Positions 50,758 to 58,572 of a DNA stretch of 64,000 bases are shown piece by piece (the stretch's first letter is position 1; every line of letters starts with the position of its first letter). Origin of the DNA: Flavobacterium sp. Leaf82 (GTDB taxonomy: Bacteria; Bacteroidota; Bacteroidia; Flavobacteriales; Flavobacteriaceae); the NCBI RefSeq assembly GCF_001422725.1, contig NZ_LMMA01000012.1:62001-126000 (forward strand), in the 5' to 3' direction. The position numbers and the translations under genes are program-made. The notes below the pieces were generated by a model, which was not told the DNA's origin, did not search any database, and saw only the letters and a program-made list of their open reading frames with translations.

Positions 50758-51924
50758 ATGAATTCTTCGCAAATCAAGCACTTTAATTACATCTTTACCG
50801 GAACAGGTTTATCTGCCTTGATGACCGTTTATAAAATGGTATTGTCTGGAAAATTCTCCAACAAATCAATTTTGTTGCTGGATCAGGATTCGAAAAAGAT
50901 AAATGATCGAACCTGGTGTTTTTGGGCAGAAGAGCAAACATTATGGAATTCGATTATCTCTAAAAAATGGGATTTTGCTTTGTTTGCCAATGAAGATTTC
51001 AAACGTGATTTAGATCTGAAACCGTATCAATACAATCAAATTCGAGGATTGGATTTTTATAATTTTGTTTTTGATGAACTTTCAAAACATTCAAATGTTA
51101 CTTTTTTAAGTGAAAAAGTAACTGATATCAACGAACTCGAAACCCACGTTTTTGTAGGTACAGAAGCGAACAGATATACTTGCGATTATTTATTCAATAG
51201 TATTTATACCAAAGCTTTTGCCTTGAGCCAAACTAAATATCCGGTTTTGCAACAACATTTTGTGGGTTGGTTTGTAAAAACAGAAGTTGAGGTTTTCAAT
51301 CCGAAGAAAGCGACTTTTATGGATTTTTCGATTGAGCAAAAAGGAAATACGCGCTTTATGTATGTTTTGCCCACTTCTAAAACTCAAGCTTTAGTTGAAT
51401 ATACGTTGTTTTCTGAAAATCTTCTTCCAAAAGAAGAATACGAAAATGAGATTCAAATCTATCTAAAGAATTTAAGAATTGATCAATATGAAATTGTTGA
51501 AAAAGAGCAGGGAAGTATTCCGATGACTTCTTATCCTTTTTGGAAAAAAAACACGAAACGTGTTCTAAATATAGGAACTGCCGGCGGATGGACAAAAGCA
51601 AGTACGGGTTATACTTTTAGAAATTCGGATAAAAAATCTGCGGAATTAGTTAGGTTTCTTCAAAACGATTCTTCGACTCTTACAATGACAGGGTTTCATA
51701 AAAAAAGCCGATTTTGGTTTTATGATTTATTGCTTTTGGATATACTTTATCGTCATAATGAATTGGGAAGTACTATTTTTTCGTCAATGTTCAAAAAAGG
51801 AAATCCTGCTTTGATCTTTAAGTTTCTCGATGAAGAAACCAGTTTAGCTCAGGATCTTCAGGTAATTTTAAAATGCCCTAAAATACCTTTTATCAAAGCA
51901 TTGTTTCGCGTTATTTTTAAATAA
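50758..51924 (+). CDS. crtY: Lycopene cyclase (CrtY type)
   Basis: A 388-residue FAD-dependent cyclase from the ATG at 50758; the TTG at 50752 is not needed. The nucleotide-binding start FNYIFTGTGLSALMTVY and the acid-pair motif DQDSKKINDRTWCFW near 40-56 (with DRTWCFW as CrtY hallmark) are intact, as are QHFVGWFV near 163 and IPMTSYPF near 257 with NIGTAGGWTKASTGYTF (near 275). It cyclises the ends of lycopene to beta-carotene, towards zeaxanthin-like pigments or retinal. No other crt gene is in the window. It is 17 bases after the thioredoxin-fold gene. Confidence 0.92.
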   Translation: MNSSQIKHFNYIFTGTGLSALMTVYKMVLSGKFSNKSILLLDQDSKKINDRTWCFWAEEQTLWNSIISKKWDFALFANEDFKRDLDLKPYQYNQIRGLDFYNFVFDELSKHSNVTFLSEKVTDINELETHVFVGTEANRYTCDYLFNSIYTKAFALSQTKYPVLQQHFVGWFVKTEVEVFNPKKATFMDFSIEQKGNTRFMYVLPTSKTQALVEYTLFSENLLPKEEYENEIQIYLKNLRIDQYEIVEKEQGSIPMTSYPFWKKNTKRVLNIGTAGGWTKASTGYTFRNSDKKSAELVRFLQNDSSTLTMTGFHKKSRFWFYDLLLLDILYRHNELGSTIFSSMFKKGNPALIFKFLDEETSLAQDLQVILKCPKIPFIKALFRVIFK

Positions 51925-52216
51925 AAGCTTTTTTAACTTTTGAAATGCGATACTCTTTATCGTAAAAAATAGTGGATACCCTGAAAACTTTGAATTAATT
52001 GATAAATAGAAATACCAGATGATCCTTATAATGTCTGGGTTTGTTTGAATAAAATGTCTTATTCTCGTGGTTTATAAACTTTTTAAGGCAGTTACAAACA
52101 CGTATTCACATTTAGATTTGCCATCTCTAAAATGATTTTGAATTCACTATCACGTAAAACTTTGATTTTACCGTTTACCGATAGAAAACGAATGAAATAG
52201 AGAAAAATAAATAAAT

Positions 52217-52248
52217 AAAAAACCTGTAAAAACGATACAGGTTTTATA
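52217..52248 (+). terminator. Terminator-like hairpin before the ArsR gene
   Basis: AAAAACCTGTA / TACAGGTTTTA around a short loop, followed by a weak T-run. It could end read-through from the crtY side or act in the ArsR leader. Confidence 0.6.
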
Positions 52249-52254
52249 TAATCG

Positions 52255-52272
52255 TTCATTTACGATAATGAA
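52255..52272. promoter_or_regulatory. Palindrome TTCATT-N6-AATGAA (candidate ArsR operator)
   Basis: TTCATT-TACGAT-AATGAA, a perfect 6-6-6 palindrome 15 bases before the ArsR start. ArsR/SmtB regulators usually bind such sites near their own promoter. Confidence 0.45.
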
Positions 52273-52287
52273 TTAATTGGCAAATTT

Positions 52288-52719
52288 ATGGGGATTACCA
52301 AACATTTACATTTTGATACAGAAACCAAAGCAATAGGAAAAATTTGCAAAGCACTTGGGCATCCTGCAAGAATTCAGATTATGACGCTACTATGGAAGAG
52401 AAATGACAGAACTTGTGGCGAAATTGTTGAATTAATTCCATTAGCACAATCTACAATATCGAAACATTTATTAGAATTAAAAAAAGCAAATCTTGTAAAT
52501 ATAAAGAACGAAGGGAAAAAAATAATTTATTCTATAGAAGTTGGAAATATAGAAATCCTTAAAAAATATCTGAGCAGTTATCTGTCAACTATTGAAATTT
52601 CGGAACAAAATAAGTCAACTGTTTTAACTACCAAACATAAAATAAAGAGTAGATATAGCCATTTGAAACAATATAATTATCAATTTTTGGATAAAAAAAC
52701 AAAACAGGTTGCGCTTTAG
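52288..52719 (+). CDS. ArsR family winged-helix regulator
   Basis: A 143-residue DNA-binding protein. The winged helix is at about 15-95: ICKALGHPARIQIMTLLWKR for the first helices, then CGEIVELIPLAQSTISKHLLEL, split at IPLAQ, as recognition helix, and NEGKKIIYSIE as the wing. The ELCVC-type metal pair is absent; there is one Cys in TCGEI. So it probably senses something other than As/Cd by the classic site. The C-terminal 45 residues are Lys/Ser/Thr-rich. It has a likely own operator upstream. Confidence 0.87.
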   Translation: MGITKHLHFDTETKAIGKICKALGHPARIQIMTLLWKRNDRTCGEIVELIPLAQSTISKHLLELKKANLVNIKNEGKKIIYSIEVGNIEILKKYLSSYLSTIEISEQNKSTVLTTKHKIKSRYSHLKQYNYQFLDKKTKQVAL

Positions 52720-52908
52720 ATCCATTAGAAATATCTAATTAATGTACTGTGTTTTATATCCAGACAGAAGTAGAAATGTTGCTATAAAAAATCTTTAAAA
52801 GCGAGTTCAATTACCGGTATTGCTACAAAGTTTTACTGTATTCAAAATCTACTATTGAACTATAACAAAACTTTATACGTCAAATTAAGTAGTTGCGAGT
52901 AAAGTTTG

Positions 52909-52916
52909 TAACTTTG
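52909..52916 (+). promoter_or_regulatory. -7 element of the bacilliredoxin gene
   Basis: TAACTTTG matches TAnnTTTG. A TTG at 52893-52895 is closer than usual (13 bases), so the -33 part is uncertain. The gene starts at 52950. Confidence 0.4.
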
Positions 52917-52949
52917 CAACTCAAAAGTAAAATTTAAAAATAAAGAAAT

Positions 52950-53360
52950 ATGTATCCAGAAGAAATGGTAAAACCAATGCAAGCTGAATTGACAGTTGCA
53001 GGTTTTCAAGATTTACATAGTGCTGACGCTGTAGATAATGCTATCAAAGCTGAAGGTACCACTTTAGTTGTTGTAAACTCTGTTTGTGGTTGTGCTGCAA
53101 GAAATGCACGTCCGGGAGCAAAAATGAGTTTAGAAGGTGCTAAAAAACCAGATCATTTAATTACAGTTTTTGCAGGTGTAGATAAAGAAGCTGTTGACGC
53201 AGCAAGACAACATATGTTTCCTTTTCCTCCATCATCCCCTTCTATGGCTTTGTTCAAAAACGGAGAATTGGTTCACATGTTAGAGCGTCACCATATCGAA
53301 GGTCGTCCAGCTGAATTAATTGCTGAAAACTTGCAAGATGCATTTAATGAGTTTTGCTAA
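52950..53360 (+). CDS. BrxA/BrxB family bacilliredoxin
   Basis: A 136-residue thioredoxin-fold protein that removes bacillithiol from oxidised proteins. The CGC active site is in VNSVCGCAARNARPGAKMSL (near residue 46-65) and the C-terminal part MFPFPPSSPSMALFKNGELV is typical of the YphP/YqiW family. It implies bacillithiol or an equivalent low-molecular-weight thiol in this organism. This is not the BrxA of BREX phage defence. It is a single-gene unit with a promoter at 52909 and a terminator at 53408-53439. Confidence 0.93.
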   Translation: MYPEEMVKPMQAELTVAGFQDLHSADAVDNAIKAEGTTLVVVNSVCGCAARNARPGAKMSLEGAKKPDHLITVFAGVDKEAVDAARQHMFPFPPSSPSMALFKNGELVHMLERHHIEGRPAELIAENLQDAFNEFC

Positions 53361-53407
53361 TTTTTATGCTGCTGAGGTTCTAAGTAACTAAGGTTCTAAG
53401 TTTATAT

Positions 53408-53439
53408 AAAGACTGTCTATTTAGGCAGTCTTTTTTATT
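53408..53439 (+). terminator. Terminator after the bacilliredoxin gene
   Basis: AAAGACTGTC / GGCAGTCTTTTTT around TATTTA (arms with one mismatch), followed by T residues. The structured element copy 2 begins 2 bases later. Confidence 0.82.
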
Positions 53440-53440
53440 T

Positions 53441-53520
53441 GAAGCTAATCCAGCTGTCCACTATATCTTTTGTGCCGAACCCCGGCACAAAAGGATGCCG
53501 CTACCATCTGGGCTAAAAAT
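53441..53520 (+). ncRNA. Candidate structured element, copy 2 (GAAGCTAATCCAG...CTGGGCTAAAAA)
   Basis: An 80-base element. Outer pairs AGC with GCT and CCAG with CTGG; middle ATCTTT with AAAGGAT; terminal hairpin TTGTGCCG-AACC-CCGGCACAA. Compared with copy 1 (42833-42913), the outer C-G pair has become A-T and the terminal stem is different but still paired. Both sequence halves outside the tip are otherwise well conserved. Confidence 0.45.
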
Positions 53521-53659
53521 CAAATGATCTAAAATGTTTATATCTTATCTTAGAGTTTTAGCGAAACACTTAGAAACTTAGAGTCTTTGCATCTTAGAAC
53601 CTTATTTAGTACCTTTGCACCTCAAAAAATAATTTCTAAACTTAAAAACTGTTTATAGC

Positions 53660-55018
53660 ATGCAACTGTACAACACTTTAAGCGCAGAAGAAAGAGCCAT
53701 CATGATCGATGATGCCGGTAAACAACGACTAACGTTGTCTTTCTATGCGTATGCCAAAATTCAAGATCCCAAAAAATTTCGCGATGATTTATTTGTAGCC
53801 TGGAATACCCTCGATGCTTTAGGCCGAATTTACGTTGCTACTGAAGGAATAAATGCTCAAATGAGTATTCCTGAAGAAAATTTGGAAACTTTTAGAGCAA
53901 CTCTGGAAGTATATGATTTCATGAAAGGCATTCGTTTGAATGAAGCGGTTGAACATGATGATCATTCATTTTTAAAATTAACCATTAAAGTTCGTGATAA
54001 AATCGTTGCTGACGGTTTAAACGACGAAACTTTTGATGTAACTAATATTGGCGTTCACTTGAAAGCCAAAGAATTCAATGAAATTTTAGACGATCCAAAC
54101 ACGATTGTAGTAGATTTTAGAAATCACTACGAAAGTGAAGTAGGACATTTTAAAGGCGCAATTACTCCAGATGTTGAAACTTTTAGAGAGAGTTTGCCAA
54201 TAATCAACGATCAGTTACAAAATCATAAAGAAGATAAAAACCTTGTAATGTATTGTACAGGTGGAATTCGTTGCGAAAAAGCAAGTGCTTATTTTAAACA
54301 TCAGGGTTTTAAAAATGTTTTTCAATTAGAAGGAGGGATCATTAATTACGCCAAACAAATTGAAGCAGAAGGTCTGGAAAGCAAATTCATTGGTAAAAAC
54401 TTTGTATTTGATAATCGTCTTGGCGAAAGAATTACCGAAGATATAATCTCACAATGTCACCAATGCGGAAAACCTTGCGACAATCACACCAATTGCGAAA
54501 ATGACGGATGCCATTTATTATTCATTCAATGTGATGAATGCAAAGCTGCAATGGAAAATTGCTGTTCTACAGAATGTCTTGAAGTTATCCATATGCCTTT
54601 GGTTGATCAGGTAAGATTGAGAACTGGAAAACAAGTTGGAAACAAGGTTTTTAGAAAAGGAAAGTCTGATAGTTTAAAATTCAAACATTCCGGAGAACTA
54701 TCAAATGCTGCTTTAGGCACAGCTGAAAAACCAGTTGATATTCGCCAGAAAATAAAAGTAAAAAAAGTACTTATTGGTAAAGCGGAGCATTATTATGTAA
54801 AAGCACAAGTTGGACTTTTTACTGTTGAAAATCAGGAATTGAATGCTGGTGATAAAATCTTAATTTCCGGACCAACTACAGGTAATCAGGAATTGGTTTT
54901 AGAAAAAATGATCGTCAACGAAGCAGAAGCCATTACTGCTAAAATTGGAGATAGAGTTACTTTTGAAGTACCATTCCGTATTCGTTTGTCAGATAAAATA
55001 TATAAAATTTTAGAATAA
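53660..55018 (+). CDS. trhO: tRNA uridine(34) hydroxylase TrhO with a TrhP-like C-terminal domain
   Basis: A 452-residue rhodanese-type enzyme that makes 5-hydroxyuridine at tRNA wobble position 34 with O2. An N-terminal domain (1-110, LGRIYVATEGINAQMSIPEE) precedes a rhodanese domain (about 125-225) with the catalytic Cys in VMYCTGGIRCEKASAYF near residue 195. A Cys-rich zinc-like part (CHQCGKPCDNHTNCENDGCH, 20 residues near 268, and CDECKAAMENCC) follows. The proteobacterial TrhO ends near 350. Here 85 more residues (368-452) match the end of TrhP next door, 45 of 85 identical by hand count without gaps. Confidence 0.93.
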   Translation: MQLYNTLSAEERAIMIDDAGKQRLTLSFYAYAKIQDPKKFRDDLFVAWNTLDALGRIYVATEGINAQMSIPEENLETFRATLEVYDFMKGIRLNEAVEHDDHSFLKLTIKVRDKIVADGLNDETFDVTNIGVHLKAKEFNEILDDPNTIVVDFRNHYESEVGHFKGAITPDVETFRESLPIINDQLQNHKEDKNLVMYCTGGIRCEKASAYFKHQGFKNVFQLEGGIINYAKQIEAEGLESKFIGKNFVFDNRLGERITEDIISQCHQCGKPCDNHTNCENDGCHLLFIQCDECKAAMENCCSTECLEVIHMPLVDQVRLRTGKQVGNKVFRKGKSDSLKFKHSGELSNAALGTAEKPVDIRQKIKVKKVLIGKAEHYYVKAQVGLFTVENQELNAGDKILISGPTTGNQELVLEKMIVNEAEAITAKIGDRVTFEVPFRIRLSDKIYKILE

Positions 55019-55107
55019 AATTAGTATTTAGTGCAAAACTTTAGCACGTTCAAATACCACATAAAGTTAATTTTTTAGAGAAAAAAATAAGCTTTAAAAT
55101 TAATACA

Positions 55108-56349
55108 ATGACATTAAATAATAAAATTGAACTTATGGCTCCCGCCGGGAGTTTTGAGTCACTTCAGGCTGCGCTCGATAATGGCGCAGATTCTATCTAT
55201 TTTGGCGTAGAACAACTTAATATGCGTGCGCGTTCAACGGTGAATTTTACTATGGATGACTTGCAGGAAATTGCCAATCGTTGCGAAGCTAAAAACGTAC
55301 GAAGCTACCTGACTTTAAATACGATCATTTACGATCACGATTTGTCTGTTGTAAAGACATTGCTGAACAAAGCAAAAGAAACTAACATTACTGCCGTAAT
55401 TGCCTCAGATCAGGCCGTAATTGCAATGGCAAGAACAATTGGTATAGAAATACATATTTCTACGCAATTGAATGTAACGAATATTGAAACCATAAAGTTC
55501 TACAGCCTGTTTGCTGACACAATGGTTTTAAGTAGAGAATTAAGTTTACGTCAGGTAAAAAGTATTACAGATCAAATTGAGAAAGAGCAGATAAAAGGAC
55601 CGAACGGAAATTTAGTAGAAATAGAAATCTTCGGACATGGTGCTTTGTGTATGGCAGTTTCAGGAAAGTGTTATTTGAGTTTACATTCGCATAATTCCTC
55701 TGCAAATCGTGGTGCGTGCAAGCAAAACTGCCGTAAAAAATATACTGTTATCGATCAGGAAACCGGTTTCGAGATCGAACTGGATAACGAATATATGATG
55801 TCGCCAAAAGATTTATGCACACTGGATTTCTTAGATCAGGTTATAGATTCCGGAATTCAGGTACTCAAAATTGAAGGTCGCGGTCGTGCGCCGGAGTATG
55901 TAGCAACGGTTATCAAAACCTATCGCGAAGCAATTGATTCCTATTATGACAAAACATTCTCGAAAGAAAAAGTTTCTGTTTGGATGGAAGCTTTAAATAC
56001 GGTTTACAATCGTGGTTTTTGGTCTGGATATTATTTAGGACAAGAATTAGGTGAATGGAGCGACATTCCGGGATCTGCAGCAACACAAAAAAAGGTTTAT
56101 GTGGGGAAAGGAACGCATTACTTTCCGAAAGCAGAAGTAGGACAATTTAAAATCGAAGCTTACGATATAAAAATTGGAGATAAAATCTTAGTAACCGGAC
56201 CAAGTACAGGAGCTCAGGAAATGGTAATTGAAGATATGTTAGTCAATGATCTGAAATCTGAAAAAGCAACAAAAGGAGATGATTGTACTTTAAAACTTCC
56301 TTTCCGAATCAGAGTGTCGGACAAATTATATAAAATCGTTGAGGCATAA
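55108..56349 (+). CDS. trhP: U32 family tRNA hydroxylation protein TrhP (YegQ)
   Basis: A 413-residue U32-family protein that, with TrhO as alternative, forms 5-hydroxyuridine at tRNA position 34 using prephenate. Features are ELMAPAGSFESLQAALDNGA (residue 8 on), FGVEQLNMRARS near 32, the Fe-S Cys cluster region FGHGALCMAVSGKCYLSLHS near 175 and SANRGACKQNCRKKY near 200, and YMMSPKDLCTLDFLDQVIDS near 230. The C-terminal domain, 328-412 (Peptidase_U32_C-like), is shared with TrhO. It follows trhO by 89 bases, and its stop overlaps the ferredoxin start. Confidence 0.94.
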   Translation: MTLNNKIELMAPAGSFESLQAALDNGADSIYFGVEQLNMRARSTVNFTMDDLQEIANRCEAKNVRSYLTLNTIIYDHDLSVVKTLLNKAKETNITAVIASDQAVIAMARTIGIEIHISTQLNVTNIETIKFYSLFADTMVLSRELSLRQVKSITDQIEKEQIKGPNGNLVEIEIFGHGALCMAVSGKCYLSLHSHNSSANRGACKQNCRKKYTVIDQETGFEIELDNEYMMSPKDLCTLDFLDQVIDSGIQVLKIEGRGRAPEYVATVIKTYREAIDSYYDKTFSKEKVSVWMEALNTVYNRGFWSGYYLGQELGEWSDIPGSAATQKKVYVGKGTHYFPKAEVGQFKIEAYDIKIGDKILVTGPSTGAQEMVIEDMLVNDLKSEKATKGDDCTLKLPFRIRVSDKLYKIVEA

Positions 56350-56579
56350 TGGTTATTGTAACATTACAAAGAGACAAATGTATTGGATGCAATTATTGCG
56401 TAGAAATGGATGCGTTGCACTTTCAAATGTCTAAGAAAGATGGGAAGTCGGTATTGATTCATTCGAAAGAAGCCAAAGGGTTTTTTACTTTAAAATCGAA
56501 TAATCACACTCTTGCTGAAGGTTTTGAACTGGCTGCGAAAGCCTGTCCGGTAAAAATTATAACGGTTAAGGAGACTTAG
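56349..56579 (+). CDS. Small ferredoxin coupled to trhP
   Basis: A 76-residue protein whose start overlaps the trhP stop by one base (ATAATG). It has the first Cys group CIGCNYCVEMD near residue 11-21 (CxxCxxC) and a later Cys in KACPVKIITV near 65, so it resembles a single [4Fe-4S] ferredoxin (four Cys: C-x2-C-x2-C...C-P). It is a natural electron donor for the U32 Fe-S enzyme TrhP, though ho5U formation by TrhP has been tied to prephenate, so the electron role here is inference. A terminator follows at 56584-56626. Confidence 0.88.
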   Translation: MVIVTLQRDKCIGCNYCVEMDALHFQMSKKDGKSVLIHSKEAKGFFTLKSNNHTLAEGFELAAKACPVKIITVKET

Positions 56580-56583
56580 GATT

Positions 56584-56626
56584 AAAACAAACCCTATTTT
56601 GTAATATGCAAAATAGGGTTTGTTTT
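56584..56626. terminator. Terminator after the ferredoxin gene
   Basis: AAAACAAACCCTATTTTG and CAAAATAGGGTTTGTTTT form a perfect long stem around TAATATG. Confidence 0.88.
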
Positions 56627-56646
56627 GTCTTAGAAACTATCTTTTA

Positions 56647-57186
56647 TTAAATGCCTATTTTGGCATCGATATTATGCTTTTCGACATATGCCTTTGCAGC
56701 ATTCATTAATTTTGTAAACTTAGCTTCTATATCGTTTTGAGTTGAGGCATCAAAATCTGCTATTACTTTTTCTATTTGTTCTGGTAAAGCTTTTTCATCC
56801 TTCATTTTGGCAATTGTCAAATAGCCTTCTTTTTCTTTAGCAATTGCATAAGAGAATAAATCTTTTGATGCCTGAAGAAGTTCTCGATTGTCATCATCTT
56901 CCTTTATATCTTTGATGTTTTTCAACTGAGTTTCTAAATTAGCAATATCAAATTTAAAATAATCATAATAGGAAGATGAAATCATCTTTTTTTGGGCTTC
57001 ATCATAAATCTGAGGTTCAGATGCCAGTTTAAAATTAATATCCTTACTGCCAAAACGGGATAATAAATTCGAATTTAGCGCGGCTATTTCAAAAGTTTTT
57101 TCTGGGGAAAGGTTTGTACAAGAGGTGAGAACTAAACTTGCAGCGATTAATACTAATATGATGGAATTATTTAATGTCTTTTTCAT
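56647..57186 (-). CDS. Lipoprotein of unknown function beside the ankyrin genes
   Basis: A 179-residue protein with a lipoprotein signal (SIILVLIAASLVLTSC, Cys23). The mature part is helical and Lys/Glu-rich (NLETQLKNIKDIKEDDDNRE, AIAKEKEGYLTIAKMKDEKA). I recognise no family. It lies 16 bases after the SHOCT-ankyrin gene on the same strand and is the last gene of the ankyrin operon. The ankyrin proteins lack signal peptides, so direct contact is not obvious. Confidence 0.7.
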   Translation of the reverse strand: MKKTLNNSIILVLIAASLVLTSCTNLSPEKTFEIAALNSNLLSRFGSKDINFKLASEPQIYDEAQKKMISSSYYDYFKFDIANLETQLKNIKDIKEDDDNRELLQASKDLFSYAIAKEKEGYLTIAKMKDEKALPEQIEKVIADFDASTQNDIEAKFTKLMNAAKAYVEKHNIDAKIGI

Positions 57187-57202
57187 TTTTTAAGTTTGTT
57201 AT

Positions 57203-58546
57203 TTATCCTTTTAAAATTTTATTTTTCTCAGTGTCAAATTCTTCAGAAGTTAAAATTCCGGCATCCAAAAGTTCTTTTAAATCCAATAATGCCTTTTTCT
57301 TTCCTTCCATAGAATTTCCTGAATCTGCTTTTTGTGGCTCTTCCTTCTGAATTGGTGTTATTACAGTTCCAGATGGCGCATACTTCAAAATCAATTCTGT
57401 AATTTCATTAAAGCCTTTTACATTCGAATAATCAATTGCTTTTTGCTCTTTTACATTTACAATGGATGCGTCTGCTTTGTTATCGAGTAAATACTTGACA
57501 ACATCTTTTTTTCCGTTTGCAGCGCTGTAATGCAAAGGTGTATTCCCGGATTCGTCCTGAATGTTGATATCTGCCCCAGCTTCGATTAGTAATTTTACCA
57601 TACTCAAATTGCCTTTTTTGGTAGCAATATGCAAAAGACTTTCGCCACCATACGTATAAGAACTGTTGAGCGTAAAACTAGATTCGTTAGAAATGTTAGT
57701 AGCACTTATAATCCAATCCAGATAATCATTCATAGAAGAAGTATCGCTGGCTAAAGGTTTGCTATAGTTAACGTCAACTCCATTTTCTAGAAATAAAGAG
57801 ACGATTTCCTTTTGATTATTCGCGCAAGCGTACCAAATAGGAGAGAAGCCGTTATTGTTTGATGTGAATACATCAGCTCCTCTTTCTACTAGAAGCTTAG
57901 CAAGCATTCTGTTGGTTTCATAGCACGCAATCAATAGCGCATTTTCTCCGGAATGATTGACATGATTTATAGCAGCGCCATTGTCTAATAGTAAAGTTAC
58001 AACCGGGATCGATTTGGTGTAACAAGCATGAAGAAGTGGTGTGTTTCCTTGTTTATCTGTGACATTAATATCGGCTCCTTTGTCTAAAAGCAACTGAATA
58101 ATTTCACGATTTAATTTTGTTGAAGCTAGTAAAAGCGGAGTTTCTCCGTTGTTATTGAGTAAATTAACATCAATTCCTGCTTCAAGCAACTTTGTTGCAA
58201 TTTCTGTCTGAGCAGTTTGAACTACTAAATGTAAAAGACTGTTTCCCGATTTATCATTTTTGGTAATTTCAGCGCCATTTTCTAAAAGATATAAAGAGGT
58301 TTGCTTTTGCTTTTGAAGACAAGCAAAAAACAAAGGCGTTTCTCCCTGATGATCTTCATAATTAATATCAGCACCATCTTCGCATAAAATTTTTACAATA
58401 TCAAGATAACCTCTGTGAGCTGCATAGTGAAGGGCAGTTCTTCCTTTTTCATCTGTATATTTTACATCCACTTCCTTGTTTTGAAGCAGTAATTCGGCTA
58501 TTTTTCTGTTGCCGTTTTCACAGGCAATTATAAATGACATTGACAT
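57203..58546 (-). CDS. Ankyrin-repeat protein with C-terminal SHOCT domain
   Basis: A 447-residue protein made of about ten ankyrin repeats (residues 4-400), visible as GRTALHYAAHRGYLDIVKIL, GETPLFFACLQKQ, GNSLLHLVVQ, GETPLLLASTK, GNTPLLHACYTKS and SGNTPLHYSAANGKKDVVKY. A Ser/Asn-rich loop at about 265-300 interrupts the row. The last 35 residues (KALLDLKELLDAGILTSEEF, then DTEKNKILKG) form a SHOCT domain, a short C-terminal oligomerisation module. No signal peptide, so it is probably cytoplasmic and binds other proteins. It is 26 bases after the second ankyrin gene. Confidence 0.88.
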   Translation of the reverse strand: MSMSFIIACENGNRKIAELLLQNKEVDVKYTDEKGRTALHYAAHRGYLDIVKILCEDGADINYEDHQGETPLFFACLQKQKQTSLYLLENGAEITKNDKSGNSLLHLVVQTAQTEIATKLLEAGIDVNLLNNNGETPLLLASTKLNREIIQLLLDKGADINVTDKQGNTPLLHACYTKSIPVVTLLLDNGAAINHVNHSGENALLIACYETNRMLAKLLVERGADVFTSNNNGFSPIWYACANNQKEIVSLFLENGVDVNYSKPLASDTSSMNDYLDWIISATNISNESSFTLNSSYTYGGESLLHIATKKGNLSMVKLLIEAGADINIQDESGNTPLHYSAANGKKDVVKYLLDNKADASIVNVKEQKAIDYSNVKGFNEITELILKYAPSGTVITPIQKEEPQKADSGNSMEGKKKALLDLKELLDAGILTSEEFDTEKNKILKG

Positions 58547-58572
58547 ATAAGTGGTATTTTGTATAATTCAGT

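Larger units (their letters stand above)
51925..52287. other. 363-base intergenic region upstream of the ArsR gene
   Basis: I find no convincing gene in the first 290 bases. There is a hairpin terminator at 52217-52248 and a palindrome at 52255-52272. The rest is AT-rich, with scattered TTTAGATTTG-like text near 52108-52120 and no repeat of the families seen elsewhere. Confidence 0.5.

Noticed and set aside
50758-51924. Carotenoid gene cluster around crtY
   Set aside because: No phytoene synthase, desaturase or hydroxylase is in the window; the cyclase stands alone.
51925-52216. Small gene or RNA in the long gap before the ArsR gene
   Set aside because: Short open stretches have no plausible start and coding pattern, and I see no stable conserved fold apart from the terminator-like hairpin.
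52950-53360. Bacilliredoxin gene as a BREX defence component because of the BrxA name
   Set aside because: The CGC active site and thioredoxin fold mark it as a YphP/YqiW bacilliredoxin. The BREX protein of the same name is unrelated and no other BREX gene is present.
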